A stretch of 43,591 nucleotides of DNA, from contig CACLLG010000004.1 in assembly GCA_902607735.1 (NCBI GenBank), positions 1-43,591 of the forward strand, in the 5' to 3' direction. A model generated the notes under the pieces. It was not told the DNA's origin. It saw only the letters and a program-made list of their open reading frames with translations, and searched no databases. Origin of the DNA: an uncultured Pelagibacteraceae bacterium. GTDB lineage: Bacteria; Pseudomonadota; Alphaproteobacteria; Pelagibacterales; Pelagibacteraceae. The position numbers and the translations under genes were made by a program. Below, piece by piece: positions 24,764 through 33,192 of this stretch (position 1 is the first letter of the stretch; every line of letters starts with the position of its first letter).

Positions 24764-24771
24764 CGTATACT
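24764..24771. promoter_or_regulatory. Candidate shared bidirectional -10 element between xseB and the Sua5 gene
   Basis: The whole gap between the two divergent start codons is 25 bases. A palindromic GTATAC (24765-24770) gives TATACT on the plus strand ending 9 bases before the Sua5 ATG, and TATACG on the minus strand ending 8 bases before the xseB ATG. Both messages would be leaderless, and polymerase could serve only one side at a time. This is inferred from position and sequence. Confidence 0.4.
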
Positions 24772-24780
24772 AATTAATTT

Positions 24781-25743
24781 ATGAAAAATATCTATTTAAA
24801 TATATATAAACCTAATCTTATTAACTTAAAAAAAGCAAAAAAAAACATAGAAAATAATAACGTAATTGGTTTACCAACAGAAACTGTTTATGGGTTAGCA
24901 GCAAATGCGTACTCTAATAAATCTGTAAAAAAAATTTTTAAATTAAAAAAAAGACCATCGTTTAATCCTCTTATTGTTCATTTTAAAAATCTTAAAGACT
25001 TAAAAAAAAATGTCATTTGTAATGATTCTTTTTTAAAACTCTATAGAACTTTTTGCCCCGGTCCAATTACTTTTATACTTGATAAAAACCCAAAATCAAA
25101 AATTTCTAAAATAGTCAGTGCTGGAAAAAAAACAATTGCTGTTAGAATTCCCAAACATAAAGTTGCAAGAAATTTACTGAAAATATTAAATGTACCTCTT
25201 GCCGCTCCAAGCGCAAACATTTCTTCCAGACTGAGCCCGACTTGTGCAACAGATGTTGTTGAAGAGTTTGGAAGTAAGATTAAATTTATACTCGATGGAG
25301 GTCAGTGTAAAATAGGATTAGAGTCAACAATAATTGATTTAACTGGCAGACCAAGTATTTTAAGACAAGGCAGTATAACTGCGGAACATATTTACAAAAT
25401 TTTAAAAAGAAAAATTATCATAAAGAAAAAAATAAAAATTATTAAAAGCCCAGGCCAGTTAAAATTACATTACTCTCCCGGAATACCAGTTTTGATGAAT
25501 AAAACATTCCCCAAAAAAGATGGAGCATTCATTACCATAGGAAAAAAATTTAAAGATAAAAAAAATAATTTTAATTTAAGCAAAAATAATAATTTAAAGG
25601 AAGCTGCTAATAATTTATACAAAATAATGAGAGAAATAGGCAAAAAAAATTATAAATCAATTGCTGTTTGCAAAATACCAAATTTTGGAATAGGACGTGC
25701 AATTAATGATAGATTAAGAAAAGCATCAAATAGATTAAAATGA
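24781..25743 (+). CDS. tsaC: L-threonylcarbamoyladenylate synthase (Sua5/YrdC/YwlC family)
   Basis: A 320-aa Sua5-type enzyme making threonylcarbamoyl-AMP from threonine, bicarbonate and ATP, the first step of t6A37 formation in ANN-decoding tRNAs. The YrdC domain (about 15-200) shows GLPTETVYGLAANA, the KxR-like KKRPSFNPL, FCPGPITFIL, TIAVRIPKH, PLAAPSANISSRLSPT, GLESTIIDL and RPSILRQGSI. The linker and the C-terminal Sua5 domain follow from SPGQLKLHYSPG. Its stop overlaps the next start in ATGA, coupling it to an unrelated ABC exporter. The Sua5 designation would be equally correct. Confidence 0.92.
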   Translation: MKNIYLNIYKPNLINLKKAKKNIENNNVIGLPTETVYGLAANAYSNKSVKKIFKLKKRPSFNPLIVHFKNLKDLKKNVICNDSFLKLYRTFCPGPITFILDKNPKSKISKIVSAGKKTIAVRIPKHKVARNLLKILNVPLAAPSANISSRLSPTCATDVVEEFGSKIKFILDGGQCKIGLESTIIDLTGRPSILRQGSITAEHIYKILKRKIIIKKKIKIIKSPGQLKLHYSPGIPVLMNKTFPKKDGAFITIGKKFKDKKNNFNLSKNNNLKEAANNLYKIMREIGKKNYKSIAVCKIPNFGIGRAINDRLRKASNRLK

Positions 25744-26459
25744 TAGAAATTAATGATATAAGCAAAAAGTATAAAAGCACTCTGGCTGTTAAAAATATAA
25801 GTTTTAAAATTAAAAAAAATACAATAGTTGGACTTCTTGGACCGAATGGCTGCGGTAAGACAACAACAATAGGTATGTTGTTAGGTTTAATTAAACCCAC
25901 CTCTGGTTCTGTTTTTATAGATGGTAAAAATATTGAGAAAGAAAACAATAGAACAAAAATATTGGAAAAAGTAAATTTTATTTCCCCATATGTTGAACTT
26001 CCAAAAAAACTTACGGTTGAAGAAAATCTTAAAGTTTATGGAAGAATGTATGGCGTAAATAATTTACAAGACAAAATTTTAAATTTAATGGAAGACTTAA
26101 ATTTATTGGACTTTAAAAAAAGAAAAACTGGTGAACTTTCTTCTGGACAAAAAAATAGAGTTTCCTTGGCTAAAGCATTAATTAATGATCCCGAAATACT
26201 TCTTTTAGATGAGCCCACAGCAAGTCTTGACCCGGATGTAGGAGATTATATTAGAACTTATATAGAAAATTTTGCAGCAAAAAAAGGCACAACTATCTTG
26301 CTAGCTTCACATAACATGAATGAGGTGGAAAGACTTTGTAATGAAGTAATGATGATGAAAAACGGCAAAATAATTGATAAAGGAACATGCAATGAGTTAA
26401 TCAAAAAACATGGAAGAAAAAACTTAGAAGAAACTTTTTTAAAAATAGTTAGGGAATAA
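25740..26459 (+). CDS. ABC-2 type exporter ATP-binding protein
   Basis: A 239-aa nucleotide-binding subunit with Walker A GLLGPNGCGKTTT at about 32-44, Q-loop region FISPYVELPKKLTVEEN, signature LSSGQKNRVSLAKAL, Walker B ILLLDEPTASLDPD and the switch His in LLASHNMNEV. The pattern is that of exporters of the CcmA/NodI/drug type, working with the membrane protein encoded one base downstream. It overlaps the Sua5 stop by 4 bases. The exported compound is unknown. It is not the missing ATPase of the ProXW system: its family pairs with ABC-2 permeases, and it lacks the C-terminal CBS domains usual in ProV. Confidence 0.92.
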   Translation: MIEINDISKKYKSTLAVKNISFKIKKNTIVGLLGPNGCGKTTTIGMLLGLIKPTSGSVFIDGKNIEKENNRTKILEKVNFISPYVELPKKLTVEENLKVYGRMYGVNNLQDKILNLMEDLNLLDFKKRKTGELSSGQKNRVSLAKALINDPEILLLDEPTASLDPDVGDYIRTYIENFAAKKGTTILLASHNMNEVERLCNEVMMMKNGKIIDKGTCNELIKKHGRKNLEETFLKIVRE

Positions 26460-26460
26460 A

Positions 26461-27252
26461 ATGAAATTTCATAGAATATATGCACTATCTATTCGTCATC
26501 TTTATTTGATCAAGAGCTCTTTTCCAAGAATCCTAGATTTAATTTATTGGCCAACAATTCAAATAATTCTTTGGGGTTTTATTTCGCAATTTTTTACTAT
26601 GTATAGTGATTATTATAATAATACCATTGGGGTAATTTTAAGTTGTGCAATTCTTTATGATTTTTTGTTTAGATCGAGCATAAGCTTCAACATGTTATTT
26701 TTAGAGGAAATTTGGAGTAGAAATTTTACTAACTTATTTGTTGCACCATTAAAATTAAGCGAGATTATAACTGCACTAACATCTACCGCTTTACTTAGAA
26801 CTTTGATTGGGATAATTCCTGCAATAATTTTAATGAATCCATTATTTGGAGTTTCTTTATTACAAATGGGCCCCCCTTTGTTTTTACTTTTTTTAAGTTT
26901 GTATCTTTTTGGAACAACATTAGGTTTACTTGTCACGTCTGGACTTTTAAGATTTGGCCCTGCTTTTGAAAATGTAGCATGGTCATCTCTTTTTATTTTG
27001 GCTCCATTGGGTTGTGTTTATTATCCTCTATCAATTTTACCAGAGTGGTTACAAATATTAGCTAAAGGTTTACCATTGGTTTATTTATTTGAGGAAGCAA
27101 GATCTATTTTAGTAAATAATGTAGTAAATTATAACAACATTATGGCTGCATTAGCATTAAATTTATTTTATTTTGCGGGTGCTATTTTTATTTTCTATTT
27201 AGCCTTTTATGGAGCGCGAAAAAAAGGCACTTTAGTTAATATGGGAGAATAA
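26461..27252 (+). CDS. ABC-2 type exporter permease
   Basis: A 263-aa inner-membrane protein with about six hydrophobic segments: near 28-45, 55-75, 100-125, 135-160, 170-190 and 230-253. It has the ABC-2 features of an FRSSISFNMLFLEEIWSRNF cytoplasmic loop and the APLGCVYYPLSILPEWLQ stretch before the last helix. Length and layout match one half of an exporter with the ATPase one base upstream. Candidate cargoes for the class are lipids, glycans and small toxic molecules. The GT17-like gene starts 6 bases later in the same direction, which hints at a glycan link but does not show one. Confidence 0.88.
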   Translation: MKFHRIYALSIRHLYLIKSSFPRILDLIYWPTIQIILWGFISQFFTMYSDYYNNTIGVILSCAILYDFLFRSSISFNMLFLEEIWSRNFTNLFVAPLKLSEIITALTSTALLRTLIGIIPAIILMNPLFGVSLLQMGPPLFLLFLSLYLFGTTLGLLVTSGLLRFGPAFENVAWSSLFILAPLGCVYYPLSILPEWLQILAKGLPLVYLFEEARSILVNNVVNYNNIMAALALNLFYFAGAIFIFYLAFYGARKKGTLVNMGE

Positions 27253-27258
27253 TTTTTA

Positions 27259-28074
27259 ATGAAGCTATATGACTGCTGCATGTATTTTGATGAAGATCTT
27301 GTTTTAGATTTACGTTTTAATATACTTAAAGATCATGTAGACCAGTTTGTTGTCGCAGAAGCAACAAAGGATCATGCTGGAAAAGATAAAAAATTAAACT
27401 TTGACATTAATAATTTTCGTAAATTTAAAGATAAAATTACTTATATTGTTGTAGATGATATGCCAATGAATCTTAAATATTATAAAAAAGATTGGGAAGT
27501 TAATCATCTTAGAGATCAACATCAAAGAAATTCTTTATCAAAAGGTTATAAAAACTGCCAAGATAATGATTTAATAATGATCTCCGATATTGATGAAATA
27601 CCTGATCCTAATAAAATTAGACAATTTGAAATTAAAAATAAATATGCTTGTTTTATACAAAAAAACTTTCAACAAAAAATAAATTTATTAAATATTTCTG
27701 ATAAAAACTGGATGGGAACAAAAATTATTCAAAAAAAATATCTCAAATCTCCGCAATGGTTAAGAAATATTAAAACATCAAAACCTGCTTTTTGGAAATT
27801 TTATAAACCGCGTCAGCCACAATTGATATATGATGGAGGTTGGCATTTTAGTTTTTTAAAAGAACCTAAAAGAATTGCTGAAAAAATCATCGGTTATTCA
27901 CATCAAGAATACAATTTGCCTGAACTTATAGACGAAAAAAAAATAGAAGAAAGGTTAAAAAATAGAGTAGATATTTTTGAAAGAAATTTTAAATATAAAA
28001 AAATTGAATTAGATGAAAGTTTTCCAGATTATATTATAAAAAATAGATTAAAATTTAAATCCTGGATAATTTAA
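27259..28074 (+). CDS. glycosyltransferase family 17-like protein
   Basis: A 271-aa protein resembling GT17, named for eukaryotic beta-1,4-mannosyl-glycoprotein N-acetylglucosaminyltransferase III. The typical N-terminus is present (KLYDCCMYFDEDLVLDLRF), then FVVAEATKDHAG, HLRDQHQRNSL, the DxD-like metal site MISDIDEIPDP (about 110-120), and YDGGWHFSFLKEP plus SHQEYN in the C-terminal half. Bacterial GT17 proteins occur in polysaccharide or lipid modification loci; acceptor and sugar are unknown. It follows the ABC-2 permease by 6 bases, so it may be read from the same message. A 156-base gap separates it from the radical SAM gene. Confidence 0.82.
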   Translation: MKLYDCCMYFDEDLVLDLRFNILKDHVDQFVVAEATKDHAGKDKKLNFDINNFRKFKDKITYIVVDDMPMNLKYYKKDWEVNHLRDQHQRNSLSKGYKNCQDNDLIMISDIDEIPDPNKIRQFEIKNKYACFIQKNFQQKINLLNISDKNWMGTKIIQKKYLKSPQWLRNIKTSKPAFWKFYKPRQPQLIYDGGWHFSFLKEPKRIAEKIIGYSHQEYNLPELIDEKKIEERLKNRVDIFERNFKYKKIELDESFPDYIIKNRLKFKSWII

Positions 28075-28230
28075 ATCAAACTTAAAAACATAATATCTGA
28101 TAATTATATAGCCTTAATCTTAATAAATCGCAGTTTACTTAGCATATATTTAAACTCGATTTGAATAATGTTAATTGAAATTTCCGGCAAAAGAGTGATA
28201 CTAACACGATAACAAATTTTTATATTTTAT

Positions 28231-29799
28231 ATGTCAAAAGTATTATTAATAAATCCTTCTTATTTTTCCACTTTTGGAGGAACTAAAGTCTCCTTGGTTT
28301 CACCAGTTTATCCGACGTTGGGTCTCGCAACAATAGCTGCTACTGCTTTACAGAGAGGGCATAAAGTAGAAATACTTGATCTTTCATGGCGAGCATATGA
28401 CTATAAACTCATCAGAGATGTAGTGCTTCGATACAAACCCGATATTGTAGGTATTACTGCAACAACTCCATTGATGAATCAATTACGCGATATCAGTGTT
28501 ATGGTAAAAGACATCTCAAAAAATATTATGGTAGTTGGAGGGGGGCCCCATCCTAGCGCATTACCTGAAGCTACATTAGAAGAATCTATGCTTGATGCTG
28601 TGCTTGTTGGTGAAGCTGATTTTACATTTGCTGATATTTGTGATGGCTATCCTTTGTCTGATATTTCAGGAATTTGTTATCGCGATAATGATCAAATTTT
28701 TTCTACTCCTCCACGCACACCCATAGCAAATCTTGATGATTTACCTATGCCAGCTTGGCATATTTATAATATTAAAGATTATTATAAAGTATCACGCCTT
28801 TATGCAAAAAGATCCCCTTCTATTACAGCTGAATTTTCTCGAGGTTGTGTTTTCAAGTGTGATTATTGTGCCAGCAAAATTACTTTGGCACTAGGTTATA
28901 GAAAAAAATCGCCAGAACGATGTGCGGAAGAAGTTAAGCTTATGAGTTCTCTTGGTTATAAAGAATTCTTTTTAACAGACGATATTTTTACATCTGATCA
29001 AAAATGGGCAAAAAATGTTTCTGATGCAATTTCTGACTTGAATGCTGATATGATTTGGTCATGTTCAAATGGCGTTCGTGTGGAAAGTGCTGATGATGAT
29101 CTTTTTAGATCTATGAAAAAAGCAGGTTGTTATCGACTTTCATTTGGTTTTGAATCTGGTAATGACGAAGTATTAAAAGCATTTGGTAAAGGAGGCCGTG
29201 CTACAGTTAAACAAGCTGGAAAAGCAGTTAAAATGGCAAGGAAAGCAGGTATAGATGTTTGTGGTTTCTTTATGGTTGGACTTTCAGCAGATACAGAAGA
29301 TACCATGAAAGAAACTATCGAAATGGCACGCACACTACCTTTAGATATGATGAAATGTAGTATCTGTATAGCCTTTCCAGGTACAAAAATGTTTAATGAT
29401 TACATTGAAAAAGGACTCATTAGAACATTCAACTGGGATGATTATATGATGTACACTGCCAAAGATTTATTTGCTCATCCAAATTTAAGTTTTGAAGTAA
29501 TTCAACGTTATATGAACAAATTTTTTAATCGCTGTATGCTTTATAATCCTAGTTTTATAGTACGTCGTCTTATTAGAGGAATTCGTACTGGAGATTTCTT
29601 CTGGGATTTATATTACGCATTAAAGTTTTATTTTTTACCGACCACAAGTAATGAAAATCAATCCAATTATTATGCTAAAGAACGTTGGCCAATATACGAT
29701 TTTAAAAATCGTCCTCCTAAACCAGCTCATTATCAAATTGTCAGAAAATCTAAACCTGCACATTCATCTCAAAAAGAGCAATTTATAAGCTCATCTTAG
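28231..29799 (+). CDS. cobalamin-binding (B12) radical SAM enzyme
   Basis: A 522-aa protein with the class B radical SAM layout. An N-terminal B12-binding Rossmann domain (about 1-135: PTLGLATIAATALQRGHKVE, DIVGITATTP, MVVGGGPHPSALPE, VLVGEAD) is followed by the radical SAM barrel. The cluster ligands are C206-x3-C210-x2-C213 (RGCVFKCDYC), and GFESGN and GFFMVGLSADTED come later. A C-terminal extension of about 130 residues has aromatic and basic patches. Members methylate unreactive carbons or rearrange rings on lipids, pigments, phosphonates and peptides; the substrate here is unknown. The 156-base upstream gap, its own AT-rich leader, and codons such as CGC/CGA more often than neighbours suggest an independently acquired gene. 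tRNA-Arg follows. Confidence 0.88.
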   Translation: MSKVLLINPSYFSTFGGTKVSLVSPVYPTLGLATIAATALQRGHKVEILDLSWRAYDYKLIRDVVLRYKPDIVGITATTPLMNQLRDISVMVKDISKNIMVVGGGPHPSALPEATLEESMLDAVLVGEADFTFADICDGYPLSDISGICYRDNDQIFSTPPRTPIANLDDLPMPAWHIYNIKDYYKVSRLYAKRSPSITAEFSRGCVFKCDYCASKITLALGYRKKSPERCAEEVKLMSSLGYKEFFLTDDIFTSDQKWAKNVSDAISDLNADMIWSCSNGVRVESADDDLFRSMKKAGCYRLSFGFESGNDEVLKAFGKGGRATVKQAGKAVKMARKAGIDVCGFFMVGLSADTEDTMKETIEMARTLPLDMMKCSICIAFPGTKMFNDYIEKGLIRTFNWDDYMMYTAKDLFAHPNLSFEVIQRYMNKFFNRCMLYNPSFIVRRLIRGIRTGDFFWDLYYALKFYFLPTTSNENQSNYYAKERWPIYDFKNRPPKPAHYQIVRKSKPAHSSQKEQFISSS

Positions 29800-29872
29800 A
29801 TGCTTTGATAGTTGTATAATTTATAACAATTAGCTATTTATATTTTTCCAGTTAAATTCTATATTGGATCTA

Positions 29873-29950
29873 CTGCCTCTAGCTTCAACTGGATAGAGCG
29901 CTGCGCTTCGGACGCAGAGGTTGGGGGTTCGAATCCCTCGAGGCAGGCCA
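29873..29950 (+). tRNA. tRNA-Arg (anticodon UCG)
   Basis: A full cloverleaf can be drawn. The acceptor stem CTGCCTC (29873-29879) pairs with GAGGCAG (29940-29946), with discriminator G29947 and an encoded CCA at 29948-29950. The D stem is GCTT/GAGC (29882-29885 with 29896-29899). The anticodon stem CTGCG/CGCAG (29901-29905 with 29913-29917) holds loop CTTCGGA with TCG at 29908-29910. The T stem is GGGGG/CCCTC with loop TTCGAAT. The U34 form would read CGA and, by wobble, other CGN codons. It lies just before the RluA-family gene and appears to share a transcript with it. Confidence 0.95.
29940..29947 (+). promoter_or_regulatory. Shine-Dalgarno-like sequence inside the tRNA acceptor arm, serving the RluA-family gene
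   Basis: The next start codon (29956) is only 5 bases after the tRNA CCA end. The only purine-rich ribosome-binding candidates are GAGG (29940-29943) and AGG (29945-29947), both in the 3' acceptor strand of tRNA-Arg. When the tRNA folds they are mostly paired, and after 3' processing they are cut off. Translation would then use the unprocessed transcript or an almost leaderless message. Confidence 0.45.
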
Positions 29951-29955
29951 AAATT

Positions 29956-30948
29956 ATGATTAAACACGAGAAAAATATATTTAATACAATTGTACCATTA
30001 AATTGTCATGGATATAGAATTGATAAATTTTTACAATTACAAATAAATGAACTGAGTAGAACCAGACTTCAAGCTTTGATCCAAGGTGGTCAAGTAAAAT
30101 TGAATAATATTATAATTAAACACCCTTCAAAAAAAATAAAAAAAGAAGACCAGATAAAAGTTAATTTTCCTCAACCAAAAGAAACCACTATTAAACCAAA
30201 CAAAATCCCTTTGGATATCTTATATGATGACGATGATATAATTGTAATTAATAAATTTCCTGGAGTAGTAGTGCATCCTGGGGCTGGTAATTATGAAAAT
30301 ACTATTGTTAATGGCTTATTATATAAATATCAAAATAACCTTTCAAGCATTGGTGGAAAATTAAGACCTGGCATAGTTCATAGAATTGATAAGGATACTA
30401 GCGGTGTAATTGTCGTCGCAAAAAATGATAAATCTCACATAAACTTATCCAAGCAGTTTAGTGATCATACAATAAAAAGAGTATACGAAGCCTTAATTTG
30501 GAACACTTTAAAACCACAAAAAGGGAAAATAAGAGAAAAAATATCAAGAAGCATAAAAAATAGGCAGCTCATGAGCGTGAGAAAGGAAAAAGGTAAAATG
30601 GCAATAACCAATTACAAAACCTTAAAAATTTTCCAAAATGAAAATTTACCAAAAATTAGTCTTATAGAATGTCAGCTTGAAACTGGAAGGACGCATCAAA
30701 TAAGAGTTCACATGAATTTTAAAGGAAATCCAATTTTAGGAGATAAATCTTATGGAAAATCAAAAAAAAAATATAAAAAAATTGATAAAAATATAGAAAA
30801 AAAAATAAACAATCTTAACAGACAAGCGCTGCATGCAAAAAGCTTGGGTTTCCTTCACCCAAACACAAATAAAGAAGTATTTTTTGAAGCCCAAAGACCT
30901 CAAGATTTTGATGAATTAATTAAAAACCTTGATAAAGTTAGCGTTTAG
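29956..30948 (+). CDS. rluD: RluA-family 23S rRNA pseudouridine synthase (RluD-like)
   Basis: A 330-aa protein with an N-terminal S4 RNA-binding domain (about 20-85: YRIDKFLQLQ, SRTRLQALIQGGQVKLN) and the RluA catalytic domain. Its catalytic Asp is in GIVHRIDKDTSGVIVVAKND (about 140-160), with PLDILYDDDDIIVINKFPG before it and LETGRTHQIRVHM later. RluD makes the pseudouridines of helix 69 of 23S rRNA. The presence of the S4 domain and the length favour RluD over RluA, but RluC cannot be excluded. The start is 5 bases after the tRNA CCA, and rpoH begins 47 bases after the stop. Confidence 0.88.
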   Translation: MIKHEKNIFNTIVPLNCHGYRIDKFLQLQINELSRTRLQALIQGGQVKLNNIIIKHPSKKIKKEDQIKVNFPQPKETTIKPNKIPLDILYDDDDIIVINKFPGVVVHPGAGNYENTIVNGLLYKYQNNLSSIGGKLRPGIVHRIDKDTSGVIVVAKNDKSHINLSKQFSDHTIKRVYEALIWNTLKPQKGKIREKISRSIKNRQLMSVRKEKGKMAITNYKTLKIFQNENLPKISLIECQLETGRTHQIRVHMNFKGNPILGDKSYGKSKKKYKKIDKNIEKKINNLNRQALHAKSLGFLHPNTNKEVFFEAQRPQDFDELIKNLDKVSV

Positions 30949-30995
30949 GCACCTTGTATTTGCCTTAATTTAGTAATACATAGTTCATTGCATTT

Positions 30996-31895
30996 ATGAC
31001 AACAAGAACAAGTAATATGAATTTGCCTTCTATATCTGTAGATGGAGGTTTATCAAATTATCTAACACAGATTAAAAAATTTCCAATTCTTAGACCGGAA
31101 GAAGAATACATGTTAGCTAAAAGATGGAAAAAAAGAGGAGATTTAAAATCTGCCCAAAAATTAATAACAAGTCATTTAAGATTAGTTGCAAAAATAGCAA
31201 TGGGGTACAGAGGTTACGGATTGCCTGTAAATGAAATGATCTCTGAGGGAAATATTGGATTAATGCAGGCTGTTAAAAAGTTCGAACCTGAAAAGGGATT
31301 TAAATTAGCTACCTATGCAATGTGGTGGATTAAGGCGTCAATTCAAGAATACATATTAAGGTCATGGAGTTTAGTAAAAATGGGAACAACTTCAGCACAA
31401 AAAAAACTTTTTTTTAATTTAAAAAAAATAAAAAATCAATTATCAACAAATAGTACTGGAGATTTAAAGAACGAACATGTTGAGGAAATATCAAAAAGAT
31501 TAAATGTTAAAAAAGAAGAAGTGATTTCAATGAATAGAAGATTACAAGGAAAAGAGAAATCACTTAATGATCCAATAAAAGAGGGTGATGGTGGAGAATG
31601 GCAAGATTGGTTAGTAGACGATAAATCCGATCACGAATTAAAGTTAGAACGCAAACAAGAATTTGCTGAAAGAAAAAAATTAATGGATAATTCGATGAAT
31701 ATCTTAAACGAAAGAGAAAGAGAAATATTAGCGGCACGAAAATTATCTGAAAATGTAGCTACCTTAGAAGATTTAAGTAAAAAATTTAAAATTAGCAGGG
31801 AAAGAATAAGGCAGATTGAAACTAAAGCTTTTGAAAAACTGCAAAAAGCCATACTTAATTCAGCAAAATCAAATAACTTACTTCCAAGAAACTAA
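30996..31895 (+). CDS. rpoH: RNA polymerase sigma-32 factor
   Basis: A 299-aa group 3 sigma factor directing heat-shock transcription. Region 1.2 is SNYLTQIKKFPILRPEEEYML. Region 2 has LRLVAKIAMGYRGYGLPVNE, then MISEGNIGLMQAVKKFEP, followed by FKLATYAMWWIKASIQEYIL with the promoter-melting aromatics. The RpoH box is present as TTSAQKKLFFNLKKI at about residues 132-146. Region 4 ends with LEDLSKKFKISRERIRQIE, the -35 recognition helix. FtsH, encoded about 4.5 kb away here, is the protease that degrades RpoH in enterobacteria. Its stop is one base from the convergent purA stop, so no terminator fits between them. Confidence 0.96.
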   Translation: MTTRTSNMNLPSISVDGGLSNYLTQIKKFPILRPEEEYMLAKRWKKRGDLKSAQKLITSHLRLVAKIAMGYRGYGLPVNEMISEGNIGLMQAVKKFEPEKGFKLATYAMWWIKASIQEYILRSWSLVKMGTTSAQKKLFFNLKKIKNQLSTNSTGDLKNEHVEEISKRLNVKKEEVISMNRRLQGKEKSLNDPIKEGDGGEWQDWLVDDKSDHELKLERKQEFAERKKLMDNSMNILNEREREILAARKLSENVATLEDLSKKFKISRERIRQIETKAFEKLQKAILNSAKSNNLLPRN

Positions 31896-31896
31896 T

Positions 31897-33192
31897 CTAT
31901 ATTTTTTTAAAGGGATTTTTTAAAAGTATCGTATCTTCTCTTCTAGGACTTGTTGAAATGCTAGAAATTTTAACGCCACAATATTTTTTAATAAAATTTA
32001 CATAATTTTTGGCATTTTTAGGTAAATTTTTCCATTGTTTAATACCTTTCGTATTTTCTAACCATCCATTCAATCTTTTATATATTGGTTTTAATTTAAA
32101 TTGATCGGTCAATGCTGCGGGTAAATAATCTATTTTTTTTCCATTAAGTTTGTATCCAATACATACATATAAATCCTTAAATTGATCCAAAACGTCAATT
32201 TTGGTTAGCGCTATTCCATTAATGCCAGAGACGATGCAAGATTGTTTTACCAAGACAGCATCGAACCAACCACATCTTCTTTTTCTGTTTGTAACTGTGC
32301 CAAATTCGTTGCCTTTTTCTCCAATGATTTTTCCTATTTTATTTCTTAGTTCTGTCGGAAAAGGTCCTTCTCCAACTCTAGTGGTGTATGCTTTAACTAT
32401 TCCAAGAATATAGTCAATTGTATTAGACCCACATCCAGTTCCAGTATAGGCAGCACCGACAACAGTATTTGAAGATGTGACAAATGGATAAGTTCCGTGG
32501 TCAATATCTAAAAGAACACCTTGAGCACCTTCAAAAAGAATAGTTTTATTTTTCTTTTTTAATTGTTCTATTTTTTTCCAAACTGGTTGTGAATATTTTA
32601 AAATTTTTGGAGAAATTTTTAATAAATCTTTAATTAATTTTTTTTTATTTATTTTATCTTTTCCTAAACCTTTTCTTATAGAATCGTGATGAAATAAAAT
32701 CATATCTATCCTATTTGATAAATTTTTCTTACTAGTTAGATCCATTAAACGAATTCCTCTTCTGCCTACCTTATCTTCATAGGCAGGACCTATCCCTCTT
32801 CTTGTTGTTCCTATTTTTTCTGTACTTTTTGAATCTTCTCTAATTCCATCCAATTCCTTATGTAATGGCAGAATTAACGTAGCATTTTCCGCTATGTATA
32901 AATTTTTTTTAGTAATTTTAATTCCTAATTTTTCTATTTGTTTAATTTCGTCTAATAATGCCCACGGATCAATAACCACTCCATTTCCGATAATTGAAAT
33001 CTTATTTTTTCTAATTATTCCTGAGGGAAGTAATTTTAACTTATAGGTGATATTATTTACAACAAGCGTATGTCCTGCATTGTGACCACCCTGAAATCTT
33101 ACTATTACATCTGCTTTTTTTGAAAGCCAATCAACAATTTTGCCTTTACCTTCATCTCCCCACTGAGAACCTATTACAGCTACATTAGGCAT
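31897..33192 (-). CDS. purA: adenylosuccinate synthetase
   Basis: A 431-aa GTP-dependent enzyme joining IMP and aspartate on the way to AMP. Clear motifs: IGSQWGDEGKGKIVDWL at the N-terminus with the catalytic Asp, FQGGHNAGHTL with the catalytic His, GTTRRGIGPAYEDKVGRRGI, LFEGAQGVLLDIDHGTYPFV followed by TSSNTV, GVVKAYTTRVGEGPFPTEL with I for the first V, RKRRCGWFD, and ALTKIDVLD. The start overlaps the thiD stop by 8 bases. It is the last gene of the cpoB-tilS-ftsH-folP-glmM-thiD-purA run and ends tail to tail with rpoH. Confidence 0.96.
   Translation of the reverse strand: MPNVAVIGSQWGDEGKGKIVDWLSKKADVIVRFQGGHNAGHTLVVNNITYKLKLLPSGIIRKNKISIIGNGVVIDPWALLDEIKQIEKLGIKITKKNLYIAENATLILPLHKELDGIREDSKSTEKIGTTRRGIGPAYEDKVGRRGIRLMDLTSKKNLSNRIDMILFHHDSIRKGLGKDKINKKKLIKDLLKISPKILKYSQPVWKKIEQLKKKNKTILFEGAQGVLLDIDHGTYPFVTSSNTVVGAAYTGTGCGSNTIDYILGIVKAYTTRVGEGPFPTELRNKIGKIIGEKGNEFGTVTNRKRRCGWFDAVLVKQSCIVSGINGIALTKIDVLDQFKDLYVCIGYKLNGKKIDYLPAALTDQFKLKPIYKRLNGWLENTKGIKQWKNLPKNAKNYVNFIKKYCGVKISSISTSPRREDTILLKNPFKKI

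Noticed and set aside
29873..29950. tRNA-Arg as an integration site for the GT17 and radical SAM genes
   Set aside because: Integrative elements normally sit at the 3' end of the tRNA, but here the cargo is on the 5' side and rluD follows the 3' end by 5 bases. No integrase or repeated tRNA fragment is seen.
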